From JBAWAP01 sp049589355 (GTDB lineage: Bacteria; Chloroflexota; Anaerolineae; VGOG01): a stretch of DNA of 64,000 nucleotides. The stretch is from the NCBI GenBank assembly GCA_049589355.1, contig JBAWAP010000193.1:30558-94557 (forward strand), in the 5' to 3' direction. The notes beneath the pieces are model-generated. The model worked only from the letters and a program-made list of their open reading frames with translations, was not told the origin of the DNA and made no database searches. The first letter of the stretch is position 1. Each line of letters begins with the position of its first letter. Both the position numbers and the translations under genes were made by a program. This document shows, piece by piece, positions 51,240 through 59,668 of this stretch.

Positions 51240-52925
51240 ATGAGCAAACGGAAATACGCTATCGGCATTGACTTCGGCACCGAATCAGGGCGTGCGGTGC
51301 TGGTGGATGTGGCCAGCGGTGAGGAGGTGGCGACCTGCGTGCACCCCTACGCTGACGGGGTGATAGACGAGGTGCTACCTGGCACCGATATCAGGCTGCC
51401 ACCCGACTTCGCGCTCCAGAATCCCGCTGACTATCTTGAGACGGTGAAGGTGGCCGTTCCTGCCGTCCTCAGGGAGGCCGTGGTTAATGCGGAGGATGTT
51501 GTCGGTCTGGGCACCGACTTTACGGCCTGCACCATGATGCCCATTGATGAGAAGGGCACGCCACTCTGCATGAAGCCCGAATGGCGCGACAACCCCTACG
51601 CCTGGGTCAAGATCTGGAAGCACCACGCTGCCCAACCTGAGGCCAACGAGCTCAACCGCATCGCCAGGGAGCGGGGCGAGGAATTCCTCAACCGCTATGG
51701 GGGCAAGATCTCTTCGGAGTGGCTGTTCCCCAAAATCTGGGAGACCCTGAATAAAGCCCCTGAGGTCTATGAGGCAGCGGATCGCTTCATTGAGGGGGCG
51801 GACTGGATCGTCCTGCAACTGACGGGCGAGGAGAAGCGGAACTCCTGCACGGCGGGCTACAAGGCCATCTGGGAGAAGGGCACCGGCTACCCCTCGGATG
51901 ATTTCTTCGCCGCCCTGGACCCGCGTCTACGCCACGTGGTGGATGAGAAGCTCTCGCAGGACATCTATCCCCTGGGTGGTCGGGCTGGCGGGCTGACCAA
52001 GCAGTGGGCGGAAGCGACGGGCATCAAAGAAGGAACAGCGGTGTCCATCGGGAACGTGGATGCCCACGTCTCAGTGCCGGCAGCCACCGTTGTCGAGCCG
52101 GGGCGGATGGTGATGATCATGGGTACCTCCATCTGCCACATGGTGTTGGGCACGGAGAAGCAGATCGTAGAGGGGATGTGCGGGGTAGTGGAGGACGGCA
52201 TCATCCCCGGCCTTTTCGGCTTCGAGGCCGGCCAGTCGTGCGTGGGCGACCACTTCGCCTGGTTCGTGGACAACTGCATGCCCTGGGAGTATCATCAAGA
52301 GGCCCAGGGGCGGGGGCTAGACCTGCACCGGTTGCTGGAGGATAAGGCGGCTCAGTTGCAGGTGGGCGAGTCGGGACTGCTGGCCCTCGACTGGTGGAAC
52401 GGCAACCGCTCCATCCTGGTGGACGTGGATCTGACCGGCCTGCTCCTTGGTGCCACCCTGGCCACCAGGGCCGAGGAGATCTACCGCGCCCTCATCGAGG
52501 CCACGGCCTACGGCACCCGCATCATCATCGAGACCTTCGAGAAGAGCGGGGTGGCGGTGAAGGAGTTGGTGGCCTGCGGCGGCCTGCCGGAGAGGAACAA
52601 GCTGCTGATGCAGATATACTCCGACGTTACAGGGCGAGATATCAAGGTTGCCGCCTCGTCCCAGGCAGGGGCTCTGGGCTCGGCCATGTTTGGGGCTGTG
52701 GCCGCCGGCCAGGCGGCGGGAGGCTATGATACCATCTTCGAGGCAGCGAAGTACATGGCCCACCTCAAGGATGAGGTCTACCGACCCATCGCCGAGAACC
52801 AGGCTGTGTACGACCAGTTATACGCCGAATACGTGAAGCTGCACGACTACTTCGGCCGAGGCCAGAACGATGTCATGAAACGCCTCAAGGCGCTCAAGCA
52901 GCAAGTTCTGGCCGGCACTGAGTAA
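51240..52925 (+). CDS. araB: Ribulokinase
   Basis: A 561-residue FGGY-family kinase of ribulokinase length (E. coli AraB is 566). The N-terminal phosphate-binding strand is IGIDFGTESGRAVLVDV. DFTACTMMPIDEKGTPLC, GAVSIGNVDAHV-like and IMGTSICHMVLG segments and the FGGY-type VACGGLPERNKLLMQIYSDVTG are all present. It phosphorylates L-ribulose to L-ribulose-5-phosphate with ATP. It follows the isomerase and the deleted M24 copy on the same strand; the ATG has AGGAGG. Confidence 0.93.
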   Translation: MSKRKYAIGIDFGTESGRAVLVDVASGEEVATCVHPYADGVIDEVLPGTDIRLPPDFALQNPADYLETVKVAVPAVLREAVVNAEDVVGLGTDFTACTMMPIDEKGTPLCMKPEWRDNPYAWVKIWKHHAAQPEANELNRIARERGEEFLNRYGGKISSEWLFPKIWETLNKAPEVYEAADRFIEGADWIVLQLTGEEKRNSCTAGYKAIWEKGTGYPSDDFFAALDPRLRHVVDEKLSQDIYPLGGRAGGLTKQWAEATGIKEGTAVSIGNVDAHVSVPAATVVEPGRMVMIMGTSICHMVLGTEKQIVEGMCGVVEDGIIPGLFGFEAGQSCVGDHFAWFVDNCMPWEYHQEAQGRGLDLHRLLEDKAAQLQVGESGLLALDWWNGNRSILVDVDLTGLLLGATLATRAEEIYRALIEATAYGTRIIIETFEKSGVAVKELVACGGLPERNKLLMQIYSDVTGRDIKVAASSQAGALGSAMFGAVAAGQAAGGYDTIFEAAKYMAHLKDEVYRPIAENQAVYDQLYAEYVKLHDYFGRGQNDVMKRLKALKQQVLAGTE

Positions 52926-52950
52926 CTCGGCGAGGTTAAATCTGCCATAA

Positions 52951-53060
52951 CTTACCCTCACCCCTGCCCTCTCCCCAAAGGGGCGAGGGGGTAAGTCCCT
53001 CTCCCTCGCAGGGAGAGGGTTAGAGCCTGCCCTGAGCGGAGCGAAGGGGTGAGGGTTAAG
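52951..53060. repeat. Dispersed GC-rich palindromic repeat between araB and xylB
   Basis: The ends CTTACCCTCACCCC and GGGGTGAGGGTTAAG are complementary. Inside is a perfect 10-bp stem CCCTCTCCCT/AGGGAGAGGG (52997-53019). A shorter relative lies at 8802-8840. It probably spreads as a REP-like element and may reduce read-through to xylB. Confidence 0.65.
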
Positions 53061-53107
53061 GTAATATCGCTGGTGGATAGAGACAGCCCTTGCGGAAAGG
53101 TAGGGAA

Positions 53108-54673
53108 ATGCCTACGACTACGTATTTTTTGCTTGGTATAGACGTGGGGACAACGGGTAGCAAGGCACTATTGATCGGCGCTGACGGCGCGGTGAAGGCC
53201 AGCGCCACGACCGAGTATCCCATGTTTACGCCGCAACCCCTATGGGTGGAACAAGACCCGGCCGACTGGTGGGCGGCCACCGTGACCAGCGTCCGTCGGG
53301 TGTTGAACGAGAGCGGCGTGGAACCTGGTGAAGTGGCCGGGGTGGGCCTCACCGGGCAGATGCACGGACTGGTGCTGCTGGATGCCCGAGGCCAGGTGCT
53401 GCGCCCGTGCATCATGTGGAACGATCAGCGTACCGCTGCCCAGTGTGCCGCCATCACCCAGCAGGTGGGTGCGGAGAGGGTTCTCCAACTGACCGGCAAT
53501 CCGGTGCTGCCCGGCTTCACCGCGCCCAAGCTTGTGTGGGTGCGGGAGCACGAGCCTGAGGTCTACAAACGGATCGCGACAGTGCTGCTGCCCAAAGACT
53601 ACGTGCGCTATCGTCTGACGGGGGGCTTCTTCGGTGAGGTTTCGGACGCCTCAGGCACCTCGCTGTTCGACGTGGGCCGGCGCCGATGGTCGGACGAGAT
53701 GCTGGAGGCCCTGGACGTGCCAAGGGAGTGGCTGCCGGAGGTAACCGAATCCCCGGTGGTGAGCGCCCGCGTGAGCGCAGGTGCGGCCAGGGAGACGGGA
53801 TTGTTGGAGGGCACGCCGGTGGTCGGTGGTGGCGGCGACCAGGCGGCGCAGGCCGTCGGCACAGGCATCGTCGCGGAAGGGGTGGTCTCGGTCACGATCG
53901 GGACTTCAGGGGTGGTTTTCGCGGCGTCGGACACGTATCGCGTGGAGCCGGAGGGGAGGCTGCACGCCTTCTGTCACGCCGTGCCCGGCTTATGGCACCT
54001 GATGGGGGTGATGCTCTCGGCGGGAGGGAGCTTCCGCTGGTACCGCGACACGCTGGGCGACCTGGAGCGCATCCGGGCCGCAGAATCGGGGCAGGATGCC
54101 TACGACCTGCTGATTGAGGCCGCTGGCAAGGCGCCCCCTGGTTGCGAAGGATTGCTTTTTCTCCCCTACCTGAGCGGCGAGCGTACCCCCTATCCCGATC
54201 CCAACGCGCGCGGCGTGTTCTGCGGGCTCACGTTGCGACACAGCAAGGCTCACCTGACGCGCGCCGTGCTGGAGGGCGTGACCTATGGCCTGCGTGACTC
54301 GTTGGAGTTGATGCGTGCGCTGGGGCTCTCCATTGAGCAGGTGCGCGCTTCGGGTGGGGGGGCGCGTAGTCCGCTGTGGCGACAAATTCTGGCCGACGTT
54401 TTCGACACGGAGATCGTCACGGTCAACGTGACCGAGGGGGCGGCCTACGGCGCGGCGCTGCTGGCTGGCGTGGGTGCGGGCGTGTATGGCAGCGTCGCCG
54501 AGGCCTGCGACACGGTGATCCAGATGACAGGCCGCACGCAGCCCGGCCCGGCGGTGCCTGTATACGAGGACTACTATCCTCGCTACCGTGCCCTGTACCC
54601 GGCACTGGCGCCGGAGTTTCAGGCGGTGGCACAGGTGATGAGCAAGCATCTGGCAGCGGGGGAAAAGTCGTAA
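53108..54673 (+). CDS. xylB: Xylulokinase
   Basis: A 521-residue FGGY kinase of the xylulokinase group. It has LGIDVGTTGSKALLIG, the WVEQDPADWW motif, GLTGQMHGLVLLD (the substrate-binding MHG typical of XylB), IMWNDQRT and SGGGARSPLWRQILADV. It phosphorylates D-xylulose to D-xylulose-5-phosphate. The ATG at 53108 follows AAAGGTAGGG; the TTG at 53090 is rejected. Its presence suggests xylose is also used, but no xylose isomerase gene is in the window. Confidence 0.93.
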   Translation: MPTTTYFLLGIDVGTTGSKALLIGADGAVKASATTEYPMFTPQPLWVEQDPADWWAATVTSVRRVLNESGVEPGEVAGVGLTGQMHGLVLLDARGQVLRPCIMWNDQRTAAQCAAITQQVGAERVLQLTGNPVLPGFTAPKLVWVREHEPEVYKRIATVLLPKDYVRYRLTGGFFGEVSDASGTSLFDVGRRRWSDEMLEALDVPREWLPEVTESPVVSARVSAGAARETGLLEGTPVVGGGGDQAAQAVGTGIVAEGVVSVTIGTSGVVFAASDTYRVEPEGRLHAFCHAVPGLWHLMGVMLSAGGSFRWYRDTLGDLERIRAAESGQDAYDLLIEAAGKAPPGCEGLLFLPYLSGERTPYPDPNARGVFCGLTLRHSKAHLTRAVLEGVTYGLRDSLELMRALGLSIEQVRASGGGARSPLWRQILADVFDTEIVTVNVTEGAAYGAALLAGVGAGVYGSVAEACDTVIQMTGRTQPGPAVPVYEDYYPRYRALYPALAPEFQAVAQVMSKHLAAGEKS

Positions 54674-54707
54674 ACCTGCTACGTGATCACTGGCGAGGAG
54701 GATTCTC

Positions 54708-55349
54708 ATGCTCGAGCACCTGAAAGAAGAGGTCTACAAACTGCACCTGGAATTGCCTAAGAACCAACTTGTGGCCTGGACCAGCGGCAACGTCAGCGCA
54801 CGCGATTCCGAGACCGGCTATGTGGTCATCAAGCCCTCAGGGATGCGTTATGATGATCTTAAACCTGAGCACATGGTCGTCGTAGATCTGGACGGCCAAC
54901 ACATCGAAGGCGAGCTCAAGCCCTCGTCTGACACGGCCAGCCATCTCTACATCTACCGCTATCGGCCGGACGTCAACGGCGTGGTCCACACCCACTCCCC
55001 GTACGCCACCGCCTTCGCCGCACTGGACCGGCCCATTCCAGTATACCTTACTGCCATGGCTGACGAGTTCGGCGGTCCCATACCCTGTGCTGGTTTTGCC
55101 TTGATTGGTGGTGAGGAAATCGGCCAGCAGGTGATTGAGCATATTGGCCAATCATCGGCCGTGCTCCTCAAGAACCACGGTGTCTTTACCATCGGTCCCA
55201 CCGCCGAGGCCGCTGTCAAGGCTGCGGTTATGGTTGAAGATGTGGCACGCACAGTGTGGCTCGCACTGCAACTGGGTCAGCCGAACGAGATTGCTCCAGA
55301 AGACGTGGCCAGGCTCCACCGCCGCTATACCCACGACTACGGCCAGTGA
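54708..55349 (+). CDS. araD: L-ribulose-5-phosphate 4-epimerase (class II aldolase family)
   Basis: A 213-residue class II aldolase-family protein. SGNVSARD and KPSGMRYDDLKPE bind phosphate, VHTHSPYATAFA supplies two zinc histidines (about residues 95 and 97), and LLKNHGVFTIG the third (about 155). It is short compared with E. coli AraD (231) but complete. It converts L-ribulose-5-phosphate to D-xylulose-5-phosphate and closes the arabinose pathway begun by the isomerase and kinase. L-fuculose-phosphate aldolase is an alternative; context favours AraD. Start follows GAGGAGG. Confidence 0.9.
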   Translation: MLEHLKEEVYKLHLELPKNQLVAWTSGNVSARDSETGYVVIKPSGMRYDDLKPEHMVVVDLDGQHIEGELKPSSDTASHLYIYRYRPDVNGVVHTHSPYATAFAALDRPIPVYLTAMADEFGGPIPCAGFALIGGEEIGQQVIEHIGQSSAVLLKNHGVFTIGPTAEAAVKAAVMVEDVARTVWLALQLGQPNEIAPEDVARLHRRYTHDYGQ

Positions 55350-55448
55350 TACTGCCGTGCCCTCTAACCACGGGGAAATTTTTGATGACACTATTTTGGT
55401 AGCTTAACAGAGGCGCACGGGCGTGCAATCTGGCCTTGTTTTAGCTAC

Positions 55449-55477
55449 TTGACAAGGTGAAAATAGGAGTATATAAT
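55449..55477 (+). promoter_or_regulatory. Consensus sigma-70 promoter of the SUMF1 lipoprotein gene
   Basis: TTGACA and TATAAT are both perfect with a 17-base spacer. The first spacer bases (AGGTGAAAA) resemble those of the LacI-controlled promoters, but the ACGT-centred palindrome is absent, so the promoter should be free of that repressor. Confidence 0.75.
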
Positions 55478-55526
55478 GATGTTCAAAAGAAGAGCATAGT
55501 CTTTTCTTGGAAAGGAGTGTCACTTG

Positions 55527-56525
55527 ATGAAGAAACTCTCTCGGATTTGGATGCTTGTGCTTGTTGTTCTAATCGTTGGCTGCGTGCGAGCCGCCGAGCC
55601 TTCTCCAGGGGTAGGGACTGCTGCGCCCAGCCCGACGGCCACGATGCCCGCTGTGATCGAGATATTGCCCACCTCCACACCGAAATCGCCTCCACCAACG
55701 CCGACCTATACCCCGGTTCCCCCCACTCCCACTCCTGAGCCTACTGCCACACCTGTCCCCACCAAGGAAGGCGAGACACCTGTCCCTACTGAGGAGCTAC
55801 CTACTCCAACCCCGGTCCCGCCGACAGCCACACCTGCTCCGCCCCAAAAGGTGGAGGTGCCCATGATCGAGATTCCTGCCGGGGAGTTCACCATGGGGAG
55901 CGGGAATAAGATTGAGCGTCCACCGCACACGGTCTTCGTGGATGCCTTTGAGATTGACCAGTTTGAGGTGACCAACGAGCAGTTTGAGAAGTTCGTTGCC
56001 GAGACAGGCTATGTCACCGATGCGGAGAAGGCAGGTGACATGCCTTGGCTGGCCTACGCTGAGGGCAAGCCCAATCACCCTGTGGTGAAGGTAAGCTGGA
56101 ACGACGCCAAGGCTTTCTGCGAGTGGGCGGAGAAGAGGCTGCCTAACGAGGCGGAGTGGGAGAAGGCGGCTCGTGGCACTGATGGGCGCATCTATCCCTG
56201 GGGGAACAATTGGGATGTGGCCAAGGCGAACACCAAGGATGCTGGCTACCGGGGGACCACCATTGTGGGGAGCTTCCCGGACGGGGCCAGTCCCTATGGG
56301 GTGATGGACATGGCGGGCAATGTGTCCGAATGGACGAGCGACTGGTTCCAGCCATACCCGGGGTATCCAGGCGGCGACTCCGAGGCCCAATACTTCGGCG
56401 AGAAATACCGCGTGATCCGAGGGGGTGGCTGGTTCAGCGACCAGGAATTGGTGCGCACCACCGAGCGGAGTGCTAGCTCCGTTGAGTTGGCTAACGATGA
56501 CGTCGGCTTCCGTTGCGCCCGCTAG
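55527..56525 (+). CDS. SUMF1/FGE-fold lipoprotein without catalytic cysteines
   Basis: A 332-residue lipoprotein: lipobox VGC near residue 20, a long Pro/Thr linker (about 25-112) and a C-terminal formylglycine-enzyme-sulfatase (SUMF1) domain (about 115-332). The domain has PAGEFTMGSGNK, FEVTNEQFEKFV, RLPNEAEWEKAARG, YPWGN and DMAGNVSEWTSDW. In the final GGGWFSDQELVRTTERSASS region the two active-site cysteines of true formylglycine-generating enzymes are missing, so it is probably a binding or scaffold domain at the cell surface. It is nearly identical in its last third to the domain fused to the permease at 61289. Confidence 0.87.
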   Translation: MKKLSRIWMLVLVVLIVGCVRAAEPSPGVGTAAPSPTATMPAVIEILPTSTPKSPPPTPTYTPVPPTPTPEPTATPVPTKEGETPVPTEELPTPTPVPPTATPAPPQKVEVPMIEIPAGEFTMGSGNKIERPPHTVFVDAFEIDQFEVTNEQFEKFVAETGYVTDAEKAGDMPWLAYAEGKPNHPVVKVSWNDAKAFCEWAEKRLPNEAEWEKAARGTDGRIYPWGNNWDVAKANTKDAGYRGTTIVGSFPDGASPYGVMDMAGNVSEWTSDWFQPYPGYPGGDSEAQYFGEKYRVIRGGGWFSDQELVRTTERSASSVELANDDVGFRCAR

Positions 56526-56663
56526 CTGAGACGTTATACTTATTTGCAGGTGTGGGACCTGCCAGGATTTCCGTATAACATAGTCTTATACGGAAAGATT
56601 CCATCTACTCAGTAGATTGTGCCATATGACGTGTAGTAGACGGTGATCCATCACAACAGTGGC

Positions 56664-56692
56664 TTGTCTTCCGTCTCGTGTTCGGGTATAAT
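56664..56692 (+). promoter_or_regulatory. Predicted promoter directly in front of a hairpin
   Basis: TTGTCT and TATAAT are separated by 17 bases. Only a strong hairpin (56711-56753) lies downstream before the convergent DUF1670 gene, so a small RNA of about 60 bases could be made. No expression evidence exists. Confidence 0.4.
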
Positions 56693-56710
56693 TGTTTTAC
56701 CCCCAACGGC

Positions 56711-56760
56711 GAGACGGGAGCAGGTCACCCTCAAAGGGTCCTGTTCTCGTCTCTCTTTAT
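56711..56760 (+). terminator. Hairpin terminator before the convergent DUF1670 gene
   Basis: GAGACGGGAGCAGG pairs with CCTGTTCTCGTCTC (two G-U pairs), with an inner ACCCT/AGGGT stem and a CTTTATT tail. It can end transcription from the left and may also form the 3' end of the minus-strand gene. Confidence 0.55.
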
Positions 56761-57614
56761 TCTGGGATCACCTCTCCTGAGCCGAGGTTGATCCGTTCTC
56801 CGCACCTTTCCAATTGAGCACGCGTGCGTTCGTGAAGCTGCAGGCCGTGCAAGCCAAACTCCACAATCAGTTTGGCATACTCTTCCACCAAGAAACGCGG
56901 GCGTTGGATGGCAAACGCTGTCTCCTCAAGGGACATGCCCCGCTTGACCGTCGCATAGTACACCCGGGCGAAGTCGAGCAAATAGTTGTCTACCGCCTCC
57001 GGGGAATGGTTCGTCTCTTGGGCAATGACGTTGGTGGTTTTGCCTTCCAAGTAGGCTTTGCGGCAGATCAGGCGCTTGTGGGTGGTGGTTCGTCCAATGT
57101 CGTGCAGGTTGCCCCGCCGTGGTACGATTTCGCCGGTCTCCTCTTCGTATTGCCGGATCAAGTCCGCAATCCAACTATGGCTGCGGTGAAACAGGACCGA
57201 CAAATCGCTGGTGGTTAAAAGCCCACCCTGGGCATACGCCTCCTTCATGACTCGCACCAGGGCGCACTGAAGGATTTTAGTCCATTTGACACCTTTACGC
57301 AAGTCGGCGATGTCCTCTTGATTGACCAGGGTGATCACGACCGGGACCTGGCGCATGGCGTAAGTGGGCTTGCGATAGCCGGGGCTTTCGCTCAGGGCAA
57401 CGGCTGGCCACAAGACCTGCCCCGGTTGGAGCTGATCCCGGCCAATCTGATAGCGGTCCACAAACTGGAGCAGCTTGTCCACGAACATCTCGACTACCCA
57501 GGGACCTCCTAAGCGCGGGAATTCGCGAGCGATGAAGTTTCTCAGCGCGGCGCGTAACGTTTTGCCCGCCTGTGGGCGGTATTGGGTTTCGCGATCGGAT
57601 TGCTTGGGTTTCAT
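56757..57614 (-). CDS. DUF1670-family protein, downstream gene of a pair
   Basis: A 285-residue DUF1670 (PF07900) protein with no assigned function. The central part (about 130-200) looks like a helix-turn-helix (LLTTSDLSVLFHRSHSWIADLIRQYEEETG) and is followed by SPEAVDNYLLDFARV, another recognition-helix-like repeat, so DNA binding is likely. The ATG at 57614 overlaps the stop of the upstream gene (ATGA) and lies eight bases after GGGGGG; a GTG three codons earlier is possible. Read against the neighbours, it looks like part of an inserted unit. Confidence 0.8.
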   Translation of the reverse strand: MKPKQSDRETQYRPQAGKTLRAALRNFIAREFPRLGGPWVVEMFVDKLLQFVDRYQIGRDQLQPGQVLWPAVALSESPGYRKPTYAMRQVPVVITLVNQEDIADLRKGVKWTKILQCALVRVMKEAYAQGGLLTTSDLSVLFHRSHSWIADLIRQYEEETGEIVPRRGNLHDIGRTTTHKRLICRKAYLEGKTTNVIAQETNHSPEAVDNYLLDFARVYYATVKRGMSLEETAFAIQRPRFLVEEYAKLIVEFGLHGLQLHERTRAQLERCGERINLGSGEVIPE

Positions 57615-58483
57615 CGTCTGCACCCCCCTTTTTGCACCGAAAGCGGCTGGGCGGCTGCTTCGAGTTGGCTGGGACGAAAACCGCGCGCCTTGACAGTGGC
57701 AATGATTTCGTCAATCCGTTCCTGATACTCGGACACGCTGTAACGCTCGTACAGTTCCTGGTATTGACGCACCAGAGCCGGTGAAATCTGCATCAAGAAG
57801 GCGATTTCGTCGACCGAGTGTCCATCCCGTGTATGGGCCACCACCAGGGCAAAAGTGACCACGTAGTTGGCAATCGAGAGCAGGGAGTGGCGAATCCGCT
57901 GGCGAATTTGGGTGAACGTGTAGCGCTTCAGGTACAGTTCGACGGCTTGCACGCGATGGGTGAGCGCTCGCCCGGCATCCTTTTGCTGCGAGCGCAGCGG
58001 TACGACCACGCCTTTTTTAGCTAGTGCTTTCAGATCGCGACTGATGGTGCGCAGGCCGCAGTTGAAGATGCGAAAGGCGAAGTCTTCAGCCGTCAACAAG
58101 GCGCCTTGATCCAGCGCTTCGATCGCCATACGCTCAATCTGGCGTTGGCGTAAGGCGGCCACGCCGTGAGGGTCGTTTTCCAGGCGATACTGATGATCTT
58201 CTTCGCCTGCATACAGGGTGAGCACCACCGGCACCATCTTGCACTTTGTCAAGGGTTTATGGCCTGGTTCATCAGTCGAGACGGCGATCATCGCCAGTTG
58301 GCCCGCCTGGATCGCTTCGGGCTGCGAGAGCCAGGGGAAATACACGTCCTTGACCAGTTCGGTTAGCGCCTGGGCTTCGAACAGGGAACATCCCAGACCT
58401 TCTTGAGCGCGGGCGATGAAAACCTGGTCAAGGGTCTTGACTGACAGGCGATGGATTTGTTCAAGTTCCGGTTGTCGTTTCAT
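57611..58483 (-). CDS. DUF1670-family protein, upstream gene of a pair
   Basis: A 290-residue relative of the next gene with a similar central helix-turn-helix arrangement (LLTAEDFAFRIFNCGLRTISRDLKALAKKG) and a second repeat (SVDEIAFLMQISPALVRQYQELYERY). The two are diverged paralogues acting probably as partners. The start ATG at 58483 follows AAAGGAGA; the frame extends 23 codons further upstream without a site. The pair is on the opposite strand to almost everything else in the window, which supports separate acquisition. Confidence 0.8.
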   Translation of the reverse strand: MKRQPELEQIHRLSVKTLDQVFIARAQEGLGCSLFEAQALTELVKDVYFPWLSQPEAIQAGQLAMIAVSTDEPGHKPLTKCKMVPVVLTLYAGEEDHQYRLENDPHGVAALRQRQIERMAIEALDQGALLTAEDFAFRIFNCGLRTISRDLKALAKKGVVVPLRSQQKDAGRALTHRVQAVELYLKRYTFTQIRQRIRHSLLSIANYVVTFALVVAHTRDGHSVDEIAFLMQISPALVRQYQELYERYSVSEYQERIDEIIATVKARGFRPSQLEAAAQPLSVQKGGCRR

Positions 58484-58601
58484 CTGGCAGGTCTCCTTTC
58501 TATCTACGAGATTCTTCCCATTCATTCTAACACTACCTGCCATTTGGCACAACTATAGTTAGGCGCTCAAACGCAGCGAATGCTTTGGAGGCAGGTGGCC
58601 A

Positions 58602-59482
58602 ATGAGTGATGGTATCACTGGACAGGAAATACGGAAAGTATTGCTTGAGATCATCAACGAGTTCTCCCAAATAGGGCCAGGGTACTTCCAAACAGGGGCG
58701 ATCCTCAATGAAGCTGCCCAGAGACTGAAGATTCGCAACAATCTGGCCAATGAGCAGGCTCTGCTAACCCTGTACTACGATCTCTTTCGGAGCGGACAGC
58801 TATCCTGGGGATACAATCTTCCAAACACTGACCCGCCTTTCTGTCACTTAACCGACCAAGGCCGCCAAACACTTCAACACCTTAGCCGCGACCCATCCAA
58901 TCCCGACGGATACTTGGCACACCTGAGTACACAATCTAGTACACTGAGGCGGAAATCCTTCGGTGGTTTCCAGGGCTGGTTTTGTGCGTCAAATTGCCCC
59001 TGATAACTACCGACGGATTTACGCCGAGCTGTACTAGCCTCAATCCGATTGCAGAATCATATGTGCACGAGGCACTGAATACGTATACTTCCAACTGTTT
59101 CAAAGCTACCGCTGTTATGATTGGTGCAGCTGCGGAGAGCATTATACTTGAACTCCGTGATGCCGTAGTAACCCAAATGACTTCACTGGGAAAGACACCA
59201 CCCAAAAACCTTCGGGATTGGAGAGTGAAGCGAGTGATTGATTCTCTGAAAAGGGAACTTGAGCTCCAAAAGGGCAATATGCCTGTCCCTCTCTACGAAG
59301 CCTTCGAAGCATACTGGCCCGCGTTCACGCAGCAGATCCGAACAGCCAGAAATGAGGCTGGGCATCCAACCAGCGTAGACCCAATAACACCAGAGACCGT
59401 ACACGCATCGTTGCTCATTTTCCCAGAACTCGCCAAACTTGGTTCTGAACTGAAGTCCTGGGTATCACAACACTATACCTAA
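58602..59482 (+). pseudogene. Frameshifted HTH plus HEPN-like gene
   Basis: Two pieces in different frames. The first, 58602-59003, has a winged-helix-like region ending HLTDQGRQTLQHLSRDPSNPDGYL. The second, up to 59482, has NPIAESYVHEALNTYTSNC and FKATAVMIGAAAESIILELR, a HEPN-like helical domain. Between them a third frame encodes VRQIAPDNYRRIYAELY, the expected connecting helix. The original protein would be about 290 residues. Two small indels broke it, unless these are assembly errors. It may have been an RNase-type (HEPN) defence protein; this is inference. Confidence 0.6.
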
Positions 59483-59484
59483 GC

Positions 59485-59615
59485 GCCTAACCCCCGCTGC
59501 ACCCGACTGCGCCGATAGGCGCGGGGTTGTGTCGGCGCTTTTGCATTGGATGGTGTTGAGGTGCAGTGAGGTTCAGTTGCAAAGTCGGCGCGGCGGGTGA
59601 GCTTTTTCGTTCGGC
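59485..59615 (+). other. attC-like recombination site 1
   Basis: GCCTAAC (59485-59491) fits the RYYYAAC core and GTTCGGC (59609-59615) fits GTTRRRY at all but one position. Between them GCTGCACCCGACTGCGCCG (59496-59514) is imperfectly complementary to GTCGGCGCGGCGGGTGAGC (59584-59602), giving the folded arm of attC. Length is 131 bases. Confidence 0.55.
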
Positions 59616-59668
59616 GGCTTACTTCTACACCCGAAGTGCTATTCACCACTAGGAACGGAGACGGAACC

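Larger units (their letters stand above)
58558..59615 (+). mobile_element. Integron-like gene cassette 1
   Basis: It begins at GTTAGGC (58558-58564), contains the broken HTH-HEPN gene, and ends in an attC-like site whose first arm is GCCTAAC. The cassette's own start and its attC arm are exact reverse complements, as expected from a circular cassette intermediate. No integrase gene is in the window. Confidence 0.55.

Noticed and set aside
55527..56525. Active formylglycine-generating enzyme for sulfatases
   Set aside because: Neither catalytic cysteine is present in the GGGWFSDQELVRTTER region, and no sulfatase gene is in the window.
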